Positions 1 through 12,074 of a DNA stretch of 64,000 bases are shown in pieces. The stretch covers positions 992,001-1,056,000 of the forward strand of contig CAWAMR010000003.1 of the NCBI GenBank assembly GCA_963783095.1, given 5' to 3'. Origin of the DNA: CAWAMR01 sp963783095. Its GTDB lineage: Bacteria > Planctomycetota > Planctomycetia > Gemmatales > Gemmataceae. Each line of letters begins with the position of its first letter. Position 1 is the stretch's first letter. Position numbers and translations under genes: made by a program. The notes beneath the pieces are model-generated. The model ran no database searches. It saw only the letters and a program-made list of their open reading frames with translations, and had not been told where the DNA came from.

Positions 1-3000
1 CATTGCCAAAAAGAACCAGTCGAAACTGTCGCCGCCCTTGCGGAGTTCCATGGATTTCTCTAATGCCGCGAGCGCTGCTTTCCAATCGCCGACGCAGTAC
101 GTAGGCGGCACCCAGGGTATTCCAAGGGCCGGCATTCTTCGGTGCGAGCTCGGCGGCTTTCTTGGCCCAATTGACCGCTTGGCCTGGGTCACGACCTTTA
201 GGATTGCGATGAGTGGCCAGCAGCCAGGCCGCGTCGTTGAGCCAGCTGGCGTCTTTCGGAGCCAATTCGATGGCTTTGGTGAAATCGGCAACTGCCTTGC
301 TCCATTGCTCCAGCTCCAGAAACATCTTGCCTCGGTAATGCCATGCCAGCGCGTTCTTGGGGTCCAACTCAATGGCCTTGGTGTACTCGCCAATCGCCTT
401 GTCCCATTGCTTCAGCTGGCCGTAGGCCTCATTTCGGTTGTGCCATGCAAGCGCGTTCTTGGGATCCAGCGCAATGGCCTTGGAGTAATCGGCAATTGCC
501 TTTTCCCAGTGCTTCAGCTGGGAGTAGCAGTTGCCACGGTTGTACCATGCAGTTGCGTTCTTGGGTTCCAGGTCAATGCCCCTGCGGTACAACGTCGCCG
601 CTTCCGCGAACTTCCCCTGCCGCTCGCGCACGTTGCCGAGGCCACTGTGTGCCTCGGCACACTTGCGATCGAGCTCGATGGCCTTAGCAAAGAGCTGTTC
701 CGCTTCCGCCACCCTCCCTTGACGCTGAAGCATCCAGCCGAGGTTGCTGTACGGATTGGCGAACTTTGGATCGAGGCTGATGGCCTCGCGGTACAACTTC
801 TCCGCTTCCGCAAGCTTCCCCTGCCGCTCGCGCACCTTGCCGAGGCCACTGTGTGCGTCGGCATGCTTGCGATCGAACTCGATGGCCTTGCCGAACATCT
901 GCTCCGCTTCCGCCACCCTCCCTTGACGCTGAAGCATCCAGCCGAGGTTGCTGTACGGATTGGCGAACTTTGGATCGAGGCTGATGGCCTCGCGGTACAA
1001 CTTCTCCGCTTCCGCAAGCTTCCCCTGCCGCTCGCGCACGTTGCCGAGGCCACTGTGTGCCTCGGCACACTTGCGATCGAGCTCGATGGCCTTAGCAAAG
1101 AGCTGTTCCGCTTCCGCCACCCTCCCTTGACGCTGAAGCATCCAGCCGAGGTTGCTGTACGGATTGGCGAACTTTGGATTGAGGGTGATGGCCTTGCGGT
1201 ACAGTTTCTCCGCATCCGCCAGGTTCCCTTGGCGTTCCAGCATCCAGCCGAGGCCGTAGTGGGCCAATGCGTTATTGGGGTCGAGTTCGATGGCCTTGGT
1301 GCAATCAGCGATCGCCTTGTCCCATTGCTTCAGATTGGCGTAGGCACAGCCCCGGTTGGTCCACGCATAGGCGAACTTGGGATCGAGCTCGATGGCTTTG
1401 GAGCAATCGGCAAGTGCTTTGTCCCATTGTTTCAACTCGAGGTAGGAGACGCCCCGGTTGAACCACGCGCTCGTGTACTTGGGATTTAGCTCGATGGCCT
1501 TGGTGAATTCGGCAAGCGCCTTGTCCCATTGCTTTAGTTCAGAGTAAACCTTGCCCCGCAAGACCCATGCCCCGACCAGATCCGGTTTCAATTCAATGGC
1601 CTTTGAGAATTCGGCGATGGCTTCCGGGTAAGACCGTTTGGTTTGAAACTCCCAACCTATTCTCAAAGCAAGGTAAGGGTTTAACGGGCGAATCGCCTGG
1701 GCAGCTGAGAGGAATCGCAGCGATCCATCGCCATCATGGTACCAATGGTACCGCCGCGCCAAGGCGTCGTTCAGCCATAGGTCTCCAGGATATCGCCGTT
1801 GGCCTTGGAGCAGGAAAGACTCCGCCTGCACGGATCGGGCATCGCAGAGGGCTTTGCCCAGCAGATGGAGAGTAACCGGGGAGAGCGAAGGCACGTCCGC
1901 AGCCGATGCCAGCGATTCCAGACCCTTGCGGTCGCCACGTTCCAGTGCTTCGCGCAGCAGGTTGCGCCAAGCGTCGGGATCGGCCTGCTTGGCGATTGCC
2001 AGCAGTAGCTTCCAATCGGGTGTCCCTTGAATGCCCGGTAGCCGGCGCATGCCCGGTAGCCGGCGCATGTTCGACCAGAAATCCAGGGCTTGACAAAGTT
2101 CCAGTCTGATGCTTCGCCTTCGGATGCGTTCAGCGGTTTCAGCAGCCGGCAAGACCGCGACGTCGATCCCATATTCCCGAAAAGCTCGTGCATACGCATC
2201 TGAAACCATATGGCCATCGAAAACATCTTCATATTCGGCCCGACCCGAGCCCCCGTTCGTGTCGAGCTGCTTCTGAGGCTGGGTATCTTCGCGACCGGGC
2301 TGGCTGTGAATCTCCTCCAGACGTTGGGCCATGGCCAGGTCGTCCGCAAGTTCATTGAACTCGGGCGGGAATTGTTCCGGTTGCCGGCCTGCGGTGGCCA
2401 GCAACTTCTCGGTGCGCCGAATCACCTCCAGCGCATCCGGCCACTTGCCATCGTGGATTAACGATCGAGCCTCGTTGATGGCACGGTTCGCTTCCTCATC
2501 CAAGGCTGCTTCCCGCGCCGACCGCTCCCGAGCAACCTCTTGCTCCCGCGCCGACCGGTCCCGCACCGTCCAGCCGATGCTGCCAATCGCGAGCAGCATC
2601 GCAATAACGATGACCGACGTCATCGTGAGGGCGAGCTTGTTCCGCCGGGTGTACTTGCGCAGTCGATACCACGCCGACGGCGGGCACGCCTCCACCGGCT
2701 CATCGTTCAGATAGCGCTGCACGTCCATCGCCAGGCCGTTGGCCGTCTCGTAGCGGCGGTTGCGGTCCTTCTCCAGGGACTTCATCACGATCCAGTCCAG
2801 CTCGCCGCGCACCAGCCCGCTCAGCTTCTTCGGCTCCAGCCCGCGGTTGGCCGCGATCGAGCGGCAGTTCCTCGGTCGTGCTCAGCCGCGTGCTCGGCTT
2901 CGGCGGCTCTTCCTCGCGGATGAGCCGCAGCACTTCCAGGAACGCCGCCTCCTTGAACCGCTTCCGCTCCAGCGGCGTCGTGCCGGTCAAGCAGCTCGTA

Positions 3001-3855
3001 CAGCAGCACGCCCAGCGAATAGATGTCGCTGCGGGTGTCGATGTCGAGCTGGTTCAGCTCGGCCTGCTCGGGGCTCATGTACTCCAGCGTGCCGACCACC
3101 TGGCCGAACTCGGTGAACAGCGTCCGCTCGGTCAGCTTCTGCCCCGTGGCCTTGGCGACGCCGAAGTCGATCACCTTCGGCACCGGTTTGCCGTCGTAGA
3201 GGCAGACCAGCACATTGGACGGCTTGAGGTCGCGATGAATGATGCCCTTCTGATGGGCGTGCTGCACCGCCTGGCAGACCGGGACGAACAGCTCCAGCCG
3301 CTGTTTCGGCGTCAAGCGGTGCTCGTCGCAGTAGTCGGGTGATCGGCACGCCCTTGACCAGTTCCATGACGAAATACGGCCGGCCGGTCTCGGTCGTGCC
3401 GGCGTCGAGCACCTTGGCGATGTTGGGATGGTCCATCAGCGCCAGGGCCTGCCGCTCGGCCTCGAAGCGGGCGATCACCTGTCTGCGAGTCCATGCCGGG
3501 CTTGATGATCTTGAGGGCGACCTTGCGCTGGACCGGCTCGGTCTGCTCGGCCATGAAGACGGTGCCCATGCCGCCTTCGCCGATTTGCTGCAGCAGCTTG
3601 TAGGGGCCGATCGACGTGCCCGGGTTCCTCGGCCGGTGCGATGCTGGGACGGCGCAACCGGTGGCGTCCGAAGTGGCGGCCGGGCCGCCGCCGGTCGTTG
3701 CAGAAAACTCCCCGCCTGCCCGAACGCGCGCCAGCAGGGCCTCGACGCGCTGCCGGAGTTCGGCATTGTCGGCGCAAGCCTTGTCGAGATAGGCGGCAGC
3801 GGTCCGCCGGGTCTTCGATCTGCAGGGCGGCGATGAATAGGTCGCGTTCGTTCAC
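1..3855 (-). pseudogene. Ser/Thr kinase with C-terminal TPR repeats, frameshifted, partial at left edge
   Basis: Membrane-anchored Pkn-type kinase; it would phosphorylate Ser/Thr on partner proteins, with TPRs as the binding platform. It starts MNERDLFIAALQIED at 3855. Visible motifs: GEGGMG P-loop, VALKIIKPG lysine, HRDLKPSN catalytic loop, VIDFGVAK, YMSPEQA. A membrane segment follows (about 2570-2650), then a spacer with YGIDV, then many 34-residue TPRs (about 1650 to the left edge, no stop seen). The frame changes at about 3800, 3487, 3343, 2990 and 2868. At each site removing one base restores the family sequence, so all five are +1 insertions. Residues between them are well conserved, which argues against old decay. 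It lies 110 bases downstream of a sigma-factor gene, the usual planctomycete pairing. Family call is firm; whether it is truly broken is not. Confidence 0.85.
623..1180 (-). repeat. 204-bp near-identical direct repeats encoding TPR pairs
   Basis: The same stretch (for example the 48 bases starting near 722) recurs at about 926 and 1130, a strict period of 204 bases equal to two 34-residue TPRs. The copies are almost identical at DNA level, unlike the more diverged TPRs on either side, which indicates recent unequal duplication inside the kinase gene. Confidence 0.8.
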
Positions 3856-3966
3856 GGGGCAGGTCCTTTCATGGGTTGCTCACTCCTCTATGCGAAATCG
3901 CAGTCGCGCCGAAGCGCAAGAATTCCGGAAAAATCTGAAAAAAACGGGACTGAGATCTGAGTCGAT

Positions 3967-4528
3967 TCAGTGATTCTCGCGTTGCAGCTTCTCGAAAAGC
4001 CAGGCGCGGGCGTAGGCCCATAGCAGGTCCGCGGCACGCGGCGAGATGCCCAGAACCGCGGCCGTCTGTTCGCCCGTCAAGCCGACAAAAAGCGGAGCTT
4101 GACGAGTTCGGCTGCCCGCGGGTCCGCCCGGCCAGTTGTTCCAGAGTTCATCGAGTTCGAGGAGATCCTCCCGCGGTTCGTCCGCGACGACGAGTGCCTC
4201 GTCGAGGTCAATACGGTCGCGCTGGCCGCCGTGCTTTACACTGCGCTTGCGCCGGGCCTTCTCAACAAGGATGCGGCGCATGGCCTCGGCCGCAGCGGCG
4301 AAGAAATGGCGCCGGCTATCCCAGCGCCTGGGCCTTGTCCGCGTCCACGAGCCGGAGGTACGCCTCGTGGACCAGGGCCGTAGCCTGAAGCGTCTGGCCG
4401 GGCTTCTCGCTGGCCAGCTTCTGCGCCGCCAGCTTGCGCAACTCTTCGTAGACGAGCGGCAAGAGCTGCTCGGCGGCCTGCGGGTCGCCTTGCTCGATGG
4501 CGGACAGGATTCGAGTCACGTCATTCAT
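3967..4528 (-). pseudogene. ECF-type RNA polymerase sigma factor, frameshifted
   Basis: Sigma-70 family factor of the planctomycete ECF type usually paired with kinases. The start chosen is MNDVTRIL at 4528. Region 2 reads LVYEELRKLAAQKL and ALVHEAYLRLV; after the break it continues HFFAAAAEAMRRILVEKARR. Region 4 is GLTGEQTAAVLGISPRAADLLW. The frame shifts at about 4322 (+1), near 4140 (+1) and about 4088 (one T missing from a T run). Corrected length is about 187 residues, as in the intact paralogue at 11508-12074. The next gene downstream is the kinase at 1-3855, so the pair probably acts as one signalling unit. Confidence 0.8.
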
Positions 4529-4762
4529 GGTTGGCCAAAAGGCCGAAACGCTGCTGCGTTTCACCCTCTGTCGACTCCTGGAGCTGGCTCTGGAAATGGT
4601 TATGGCCGCCGGCGTCGAGGCTGGTCAGCCGACAGGTCTTTTTCCGGTAACTGGGGCAAGTTGTGATTATACTATCGACGTGCCCAAAAGTTCGGAACTT
4701 GTTCGGCACGCCGGAGCTGTTGACCACGATTCAAGCAATTTCCTTTGGAGTCCTGCCCTGAA

Positions 4763-5233
4763 ATGGCAGACGTCTTGCGCGTCGGTCCGCCCGACGAAGC
4801 AGCGTGCCCTCGACTTCCGCGCGTCGGTCGATTCAACGTCGCTGTGACCAACGCGCCCGACAGGAAAGTGGACAAGCGGCCAGAAAAAGCTATTCGTAAT
4901 GATCAGACCGAGCGAAAGGGTCGATCAACTTCACTCAGCGTTTCTCTCGCGCCGTGTGAAGTAGCTCCCCAATACGTTTCCACCATACGCAAATCGGTCT
5001 TCCTATCTGAATTACGACAGCCAACCAGGTTTGGAGGTCATTTGTTGGATGAGAGGATAGCCAAAGAGGCTGGCGTGCAGGTTGGAGACGTTTTGGTTTC
5101 CGTGGACGGCCGACAACTTCAACGCATCGGCCTTGTCCCCCACATAGAGGTGAGACCAACAATTGCTGGTATTCGTGAAAACAAGGACGAAGTACTCGAG
5201 CGTGCGATCCAGTTTTTGAAGGAAGAAAAGTGA
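4763..5233 (+). CDS. Small protein with PDZ-like C-terminal half
   Basis: The last 60 residues read as a PDZ ligand-binding module: AKEAGVQVGDVLVSVDG is the typical carboxylate-binding/beta pattern of HtrA-type PDZ domains, followed by a helical tail ending QFLKEEK. The first half is unremarkable and overlaps a hairpin-like repeat near 4777, so the true start may lie further in. There is no protease domain; it could be the cut-off end of a periplasmic serine protease. A competing reading frame lies opposite (5012-5386, minus), and only one of the two is likely real over 5012-5233. I favour this one because of the PDZ motif. Confidence 0.4.
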   Translation: MADVLRVGPPDEAACPRLPRVGRFNVAVTNAPDRKVDKRPEKAIRNDQTERKGRSTSLSVSLAPCEVAPQYVSTIRKSVFLSELRQPTRFGGHLLDERIAKEAGVQVGDVLVSVDGRQLQRIGLVPHIEVRPTIAGIRENKDEVLERAIQFLKEEK

Positions 5234-5386
5234 GAGCTGACCTTGCGCACTCGCGGTACGCGGATACCTGCCGCTACGGCCTGGTGTATCACCGACGACA
5301 ACGTCGGTACCCAGCATGATCAGGCTGTACAACCCAGCCCCGATGGCGGTACCCAAGAACCCACCAAGCCCAACGATCACGGTCAT
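5012..5386 (-). CDS. Possible small membrane protein
   Basis: The ATG at 5386 overlaps the TGA of the gene at 5383-5787 (ATGA), which suggests translational coupling. The first 35 residues form one strong hydrophobic helix (VIVGLGGFLGTAIGAGLYSL). The rest has no recognisable domain and runs antisense to the PDZ-like ORF, so the real protein may be shorter or absent. Function unknown. Confidence 0.25.
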   Translation of the reverse strand: MTVIVGLGGFLGTAIGAGLYSLIMLGTDVVVGDTPGRSGRYPRTASAQGQLSLFFLQKLDRTLEYFVLVFTNTSNCWSHLYVGDKADALKLSAVHGNQNVSNLHASLFGYPLIQQMTSKPGWLS

Positions 5387-5787
5387 GACTTCTCTGATCG
5401 TTCGTTCCTTCCATAGGTCGGGTGGCGGCGGATCCCATAGTCTCGATCCGGTATCACACCTTTCCGGTGGCCGATTGGGAAGTCCAACGCCTCCGCCCAA
5501 GCTGTGACCACTTCCGCCGCCAGTTCGGGATCGATCCCTTGGACCCTGGCGAACTCGACACTCGTTGCGGTAAGCTTTGTCGCGAAGTCGTCGCTACCTG
5601 CATGTTGCTGGATCTGTTCCGGGATGCCGCGGCGCAGGGCATCGGCAAAAAGCTCTTTCTCCTCGGGATAGCCCGCCAGCTTCAGCGATAGATACATCTG
5701 GCAGCTCGACGGCATGTTGATGATCGAGTTGCCATATTCGTGGATGAGGACTGCTAACGCCTCTGTCGCTTCCGGTCGCATAGGCAT
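5383..5787 (-). CDS. Hypothetical soluble protein, 134 aa
   Basis: Begins MPMRPEATEALAVLIHEYG and has a regular acidic/helical composition without low complexity. It contains two cysteines and ends in a basic tail. No family recognised. Its stop codon overlaps the start of the short membrane ORF at 5386. It is not adjacent to either kinase in an operon-like way. Codon positions look coding, but nothing identifies a role. Confidence 0.45.
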   Translation of the reverse strand: MPMRPEATEALAVLIHEYGNSIINMPSSCQMYLSLKLAGYPEEKELFADALRRGIPEQIQQHAGSDDFATKLTATSVEFARVQGIDPELAAEVVTAWAEALDFPIGHRKGVIPDRDYGIRRHPTYGRNERSEKS

Positions 5788-6253
5788 GAGAACACCGTAC
5801 CTGGTAACGAAGTACTGAGATCAAACCGTTTCTGAAAGCATAGGACAGGTTTGTCGTTCGAGGAGGCGATTGACATGATTTGCGTTGGGAGCAAAGCTGC
5901 ATCCGCGCGGACCAAAGCGGGAGTCTTGCCCAGTCGGGTGCAAGCTTCGAGGCTCGCGTAGCCGGTTCATTCGGTCGATCAGACCGACGCGCCCAACGGC
6001 CTGTCTCTCCGCAAAGTGCTCGATCAACTCAGTGCCCATACCGGCCGTGCTGACGTGGGCAATCTCCTCCGCGACACCCGGGCCATCCCTCACACCCGAA
6101 CCAAATGCCCTCGCCATTCCTGTTGTCGAGCGGTGCATTCCGGCGTTCACCTCTTCTTCCGTTGCATCGGTGCCACCTTCGGGTACTTCGCCCGCTCGGC
6201 TTGCCACCTCTTCACTTCTGCCGGCTTGTTCGTAGCGGTGTGGCGGTCAAAGG
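5788..6253. other. No convincing gene
   Basis: Open frames exist on both strands (a 128-residue minus frame at 5821-6207 and a 116-residue plus frame at 5885-6235), but neither shows a domain or a clear ribosome-binding site. They overlap each other; at most one is real. The minus frame has the more protein-like composition. I see no terminator or repeat here. Confidence 0.4.
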
Positions 6254-9200
6254 CTACTTGGGACGCATGAGCGGCGTGGTCAAATCGAGGGGCAACTTAT
6301 TCTCGGTGACGTATTCCACTAACTCCCACTGATCGGCAAAAGGGCGGTTATAGTGACGGCTGAGTTGTTCGAGTACCGCACGCCGGGCTTCGCCGACGCA
6401 GAACGGATGCTTGAGCACATCAACCAGGGTCTGGGGCAGGGCGGGCACAGGTTTCAGTGCAAGTTGAGTGCGGGCGAACAGCGTGAACGGTGGGACCGGC
6501 CCTGCCGATGCTCCGACCGCGGCGGTCAGCCCCAGCAGGCGCTGCCGGGTTTCTGTGCTTAGAAGAATTTTCGACAGACCTTTCGACAGACGCTGTAAGG
6601 TGTTTGGATCGGTCGTCTTGGTCATAGCCTGCATGAAAGCACCCACGGCCAACCCACGTGCCTGCGCGGCGTCCATCGGGCCCATGCGGTGAGCCACCGT
6701 CGACAGTTTTTCCGCAAGAACCTCTAAGACGCGTGGATCGGTCGTCTTGTTCATGGCCTGGATGAGTACGACAACTGCGTCCTTCGGGTCGATCTGGGCG
6801 GTCAGTGCGTCCTTCGGGGCGGTCACCCGGACCGAGTTTCCGCCCGGCGTCAAGGTCCATTCCTCCTTCGGGTCAATCTGGGAGTTTACCGCCGAGCCGT
6901 CCGGGCCGTCTGCAATGATGGCTTGGCAAAAGCTGGCGTAAGCCTGTCTCCGCGTTTGCACGGCGTGCTGCGGTTCCATGTGGGCGGCCAGCGACCACAG
7001 AGCGTTCGACATACAAGATAATGAGCTTGGGTCGGTCGTTCTAATGATATCGTTAGTAAGAATGGCAGCGGCCTGTCTACACGACTGGGCAGCGTCCTTT
7101 TGTTCCATTCGGGCGGCCAGTGCTGACAGGGCTTCCGCAAGAGACGCCAAGCCATCTGGATCGGTCGTCTTGGTCATGGTCTGAGTGAGAATGGCGGCGG
7201 CCTGTCTACACGACTGGGCAGCGTCCTTCTGTTCCATTCGGGCGGCCGTTGCTGACAGGGCCCAGGCAAGAGACGACAAGGTGTCCGGATCCGTCGTCTT
7301 GGTCATGGTCTGAGTGAGAACGGCGGCGGCTTCGGAGGACAACTTTGCGTCCATGCGAGGAGCCATTGCGGAAAGGACCATCGCGAGTTCCGCCAAGGCA
7401 TCTGGATCGGTCGTCTTGCTCATGGCCTGAGTGAAAATAGCGGCGGCCTGCCTGCAGGACTGGGTAGCGTCTTTGATGTCCATGCGGCCTGCCACCACCA
7501 AGAGGGTGTTCGCGAGTTCGTAGAAAGTAGAGGACAAGATCGCTGGATCGATCGTCTTGTTCATGGCCTTGGTGAGGATGGCGTCGGTCATTTTGGTCAT
7601 GGCCTGAATGAGGCTAGCGGCAGCTTCGGAGGACGACTTTGCGTCCATGCGAGTAGCCCTTCTTGACAGGGTGCTCGCGAGAGAGTTCAAGTCATATGGA
7701 TTGGTCGTCTTGCTCATGGCCTGCGCGAAAATGGCAGCTGCCTGCCTCCGAGACTGGGCAGCGTCGTTCATGTCCATGCGGTCGGCCAGGTTCCAGAGGA
7801 CGCCCGCGAATGCCTGCAAAGCACCCTCATGGCTCGTCATGGTCATTGCCTGAATGAGGATGCTCGCGGCCTGTCTACAGGACTGGGCAGCGTCGTTCAT
7901 GTCCATCCGGCCGGTCAAGTACGAGAGGGTGTTCGCGAATGAGAGCAAGGTGCCTTGATCGGTCGTCTTGCTCATTGCCTGAGTGAGCATGGCGGCGAAT
8001 TCGGGGGCCGACTGTGCGTCCATTCGTCCGGCCGCTACCGACAGGGAATTCGAGAGAAAACTGTATGAATCAGTCGTTTTGGTCATAGACTGTGTGAGAA
8101 TGACAGCGGTCTGGCTGGCGTCTTTCGGGTCCATTTGGTTGATCACCGCCCTGAGGGCGTTCGATAGTCGATTCTGTAACTCGAGAAGAGACTCGGACTC
8201 GAATCGGTTGGCCGTTTTGATCGTGAGAGTTTTGATCAGGGCCTTCGTGAGAATAGCAGCGGCTTCGGCTGCCGACTTTGCGTCCATGCGTCCGGCCGCT
8301 GCCGACAGGGCCACCGCGAGAGACTCCAAGGCATCTGGATCGGTCGTCTTGGTCATGGCCTTAGTAAGAGTGGCAGCGTCTTTCGGTTCCATGCGGGCGC
8401 TCACCGCCAAAAGGGAGTTCGAGAGAAAGCTCAATCTGGATTCATGCGTCGTCTTGATCATCAGGAAATTGTCATCCTTTCGCCGATCTGGTTCAGGATA
8501 GCGCAATCGGAATTGCTGCTTCATCTTGGTCATGGCCCTTGTAAAAATGGCAACTGCCTCTGTGATCGACTTTTCGTCCATACGTGTCGCTGCCGCAGAC
8601 AAGGCGGTCGACAGAAACAGCAAGGCGCTCTCGTCGGTCATCTTGGTCGTGGCCCGGATGAGTAAGACGACGGCGTCCTTCGCGTCCATCTGGGCGGCCA
8701 GCGCCGACAGGCCCCGTGCCAGAGTTACGTCTTGTGCCTCAGCAGTGCTTTGGAAATCGGTCTGGAATGCCACTGCCTTGATGAGGGTCGCAGCGGCCTG
8801 TTCGCAGACTTTGTTTGCGTTCTTCCGGTCCATGCGAGGTGCCACCCTCGAAAGGCCTTCTGCCAACAGCCGCAAAGCGTGTGGATCGGCAGTCTTCATG
8901 GTCATGGCCCGGATGAGTAAGACCGCTGCCTCGTTCGCATCCATCCGGGCGGCCACCGCCGACAGGCCCTCTGATAGACACTGCATCCACGACTGATGCC
9001 ACGGGCGACCCTGAGGCGGCACCGGTTCCATGAGTTCGGTCGGCTTGGCCATGGCTTGGGAAAGAGTGAAAGCGGCCTGTCCACAGACCTCGGCTGCTTC
9101 TTTTGGGTTGATATGAGCGGCCACCGCCGACAGGATCTGTGAGAAATAGTTCATCGCCACCGGATCAGTCGTCTTGTTGATGGCCTGGATCAGCGTGGCG

Positions 9201-11430
9201 GTGGCTTCGGAGGCCGACCTTTTGCCCATGCGTGCAGCTACTCCCGACAGGCCCTCCGACATACGCCACAATTGGTGCCGATCAGTCGTCTTGGTCATGG
9301 CCTGGATAAGGGCGGGGGCGTCCTTTGTGTCCATGCGGGCAGCCACCGCCGACAGGCCCTGCGCCAGAGTCTGCAAGCCTTTAAGCTCCGTCGTGCTGGC
9401 CATCGCATGGGTGAGGGTGGCGGCGGCCTGACTACACGCCCGGGTGCCGTCCTGCGGTACCATGCGGGCCGCCAGCGCCGATATTTCCTGCGCAGATGCT
9501 CCAGAGCGCTCGAGTCCGTCGCTCTGGTCATGGCCTGCAAGAGCGCGGCGGCCGTTCTCCGAACCAGTTTTCGATCGCGAACGCCCAGCTTGACCAGGCA
9601 GAGCGCCGTGTTTTCCTGCTCCTCCGGCGAGATCTCCTTGACCTTGAGATGCTTACCCAGCAGTTCTTCGACGTGCGCGCGTCGTATCGGGTCCAGCCCA
9701 ATTGCGGCATGGAACGCGAACTCGGCCCGGTCCTTCAGACGCCGTGTGGAGACTGGTTCGTCCAAGGCCGCCTCCACGAAGCGGAGCCGTAAGCGCTCCT
9801 CGGTCGTGGACGCGAGTTCCCAGAGGGGTTCGATCTCCTGCTCATTCAACGGCGGCAACGGCTTGTTGGGTTGCACCTGCACGGCCAGCGGACGCAGCAG
9901 ACTCCGCGCCACTCCCGTCAGCATTTGGTCGTTCGACTTCAGTACCTCCTGTTGCGAGTGCGTCAGTTGGGCGTTGGCTTTCTTCAGATCGTTGCCAATC
10001 GCGACTGCCTTTTCTCGTTCGGCCTCTTTGTCGTCCGCCTCGGTCCTCGCGAGCCGCTCCTGTCTCCTGGCCTCCAGCAGCGCCAAAGTTGTCCCCGCCA
10101 CGCCGGCGAGAAGCGCGAACAGAACGAGACTCGCTGCGATCACCTGCCCCTTGTGACGGCGGATGAACTTCTTCAACCGATACCCAGCGTTGGGTGGCCG
10201 GGCCTCGACGACCTCGTCGGCCAAATACCGCTGAATGTCGCAGGCCAGTCCGTTGGCCGTCTCGTAGCGCCGCTCGCGCTGCTTTTCCAGGCATTTCATC
10301 ACCACCCAATCTAACTCACCCCGTAACAGCGCCATCAGCTTCTTTGGCTCCGTTTTCCGAAGGGCGGCCAATGACGGCAACGACTCATCCGTCGACAGCC
10401 GCGTGCTCGGCTTCGACGGCTCCTCCTCACGGATGATGCGGACCATTTCCGTCAACGCCGCTTTCTTAAGGCGCTTGGCATCGATGGGGCGAAGGCCCGT
10501 CAGCAACTCGTAGAGAATCACGCCCAATGAATAAATGTCGGCGCGGGTGTCAATATCCTCGCCCGAGAAACCCGCTTGCTCCGGGCTCATGTATTCCAGC
10601 GTACCGACCACCGCTCCGAACTGCGTGGACATTGACTCGTCCGTGAGCTTGCCCGCGGTCGCCTTGGCGACGCCGAAGTCAATCACCTTGGGCACGGGCT
10701 TGGCGTCAATCATCGTGATGAGAATATTGGCCGGCTTCAGGTCGCGGTGGACGATACCCTTCTGATGCGCGTGCTGAACCGCCTGGCAAATCGGCACGAA
10801 CAACTCCAGACGCTGTTTGGGCGTGAGCTTCATCTCGTCGCAGAACTTGTTCAGCGGCAGACCGTTAACTAGCTCCATCACGAAGCAGGGTTGACCCGTC
10901 GGCGTCAGTCCGCCATCGAGGACGCGGGCGATGTTGGGATGATCCATCATCGCCAGCGCTTGCCGCTCTTGTTCGAAGCGTGTCAGCACCGCTTTGCTAT
11001 CCATGCCGGTCTTGATGAGCTTGAGAGCGACCTTGCGTTTGACTGGCTCGGTTTGTTTGGCAACCCAGACCTCGCCCATACCGCCTTCGCCGATCTTCTG
11101 TTGCAACACGTAACGACAAGCGATCGCCAGACCAGGTTCAACATCCGCACGGGGCTGATGAGCGGTGGTGGGGACGAGCGACTCATCCTCGAGTTGCGGG
11201 ATATGCTCTCCCGTGGCACCGCGATCGGACGCCCCAGGGTCCGAATCGACGGTCTGGCCCAGGTCAGCCGGGGGCCTGTCGAGCAAGCTGCCAGACGCCT
11301 CGTGTGCTGCCAATAACGCCTCGACCGCTGCACGCAGGTGGGATTGTCCGCTGCATGCCGCGTCCAGAAACGCAGCACGTTCAGAGGAGGGTTTGGCCAA
11401 TGCTTCGTGGAACAGGGTCTCTTCGGTCAT
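6254..11430 (-). pseudogene. Giant Ser/Thr kinase with long array of helical repeats (one frameshift)
   Basis: Membrane-bound Pkn-type kinase of about 1725 residues. Start MTEETLFHEAL at 11430 is preceded by GGAAGAAGAGCC; the frame upstream to 11511 lacks a better site. Motifs: GEGGMGEVW, VALKLIKTG, HRDLKPANIL, VIDFGVAK, YMSPEQAG, then one membrane helix (VIAASLVLFALLAGVAGTT). From about 9540 to 6500 there are some twenty helical repeats of about 40-55 residues built on LSAVAARMDxKDAA and AMTKTTDP. A single missing G at about 9488 (CTGCGCAGG instead of CTGGCGCAGG) splits the gene; restoring it joins SSALEHLAQEISALAARM. It follows the sigma gene 11508-12074, so the two form an ECF/kinase pair. 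The repeat array probably binds partners; that is inference. Confidence 0.85.
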
Positions 11431-11507
11431 GGCTCTTCTTCCAGCAACTTCGGTTTGGTTCCCATCTACAATGCGACGAAAGGGCCTCCGCAGCGTCAAG
11501 ATTCTTC

Positions 11508-12074
11508 TCAATTTTCTTTAAGTGATTTGCCTGCTTGCACTTCGCGTCGCAGCCAGGCCCGTGCGAAGACCCAGTGACGATCCGTGGTGCTCGGAGAAAC
11601 GCCCAGTATTTCGGCGACCTGATCGCCCGTGAGTCCGGCAAAGTATCGCAGTTCGACCAGGCGAGCCTTGAGTGGATCCTGCTCGGCGAGTCTGACCAGG
11701 GCGGCGTCCAGGGCCAGCAACTGCTCGTCGGTTTCCGGAGCGGCGACAATGTCCGGGTGCAGTTCCTCACGCTGTCGGCCACCTCCGTGGATCAAGCGTT
11801 GTTTGTGGCGAGCGCGTTCAATCAGGATCCGCCTCATGGCGGTGGCTGCGGCTGCAAAGAAGTGATCCCGTCCCTCAAAGTTTCGGTCCCCCACCAACCG
11901 CAGGTAAGCCTCGTGGACCAGGGCGGTGGAGTTGAGGGTGTGGCCGGGAGCCTCGGCGGCCATGCGGGCGGCGGCGAGTTTCCGCAACTCGTCGTAAACG
12001 AGCGGCAGCAGGTCGGCGGCGGCCTTGCAGTCACCGCGGTTCGCGGCTTCGAGCAGGTGGGTGACGTTGAGCAT
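11508..12074 (-). CDS. ECF-type RNA polymerase sigma factor
   Basis: 188 residues, intact. Region 2: LVYDELRKLAAARM and ALVHEAYLRLVGD, followed by HFFAAAATAMRRILIERAR. Region 4 HTH: YFAGLTGDQVAEILGVSPST, the usual promoter -35 reader. This is the planctomycete sigma/kinase pairing: the kinase gene starts 78 bases after this stop and the two are probably co-transcribed. Close paralogue of the broken factor at 3967-4528. The target promoter cannot be told from sequence. A GC-rich hairpin lies about 185 bases upstream of the start and recurs upstream of the other sigma gene. Confidence 0.9.
   Translation of the reverse strand: MLNVTHLLEAANRGDCKAAADLLPLVYDELRKLAAARMAAEAPGHTLNSTALVHEAYLRLVGDRNFEGRDHFFAAAATAMRRILIERARHKQRLIHGGGRQREELHPDIVAAPETDEQLLALDAALVRLAEQDPLKARLVELRYFAGLTGDQVAEILGVSPSTTDRHWVFARAWLRREVQAGKSLKEN

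Noticed and set aside
38..1489. Long plus-strand open frame of 483 codons
   Set aside because: It is the antisense of the TPR repeats of the minus-strand kinase; its apparent repeats mirror the 204-bp period and it has no start signal.
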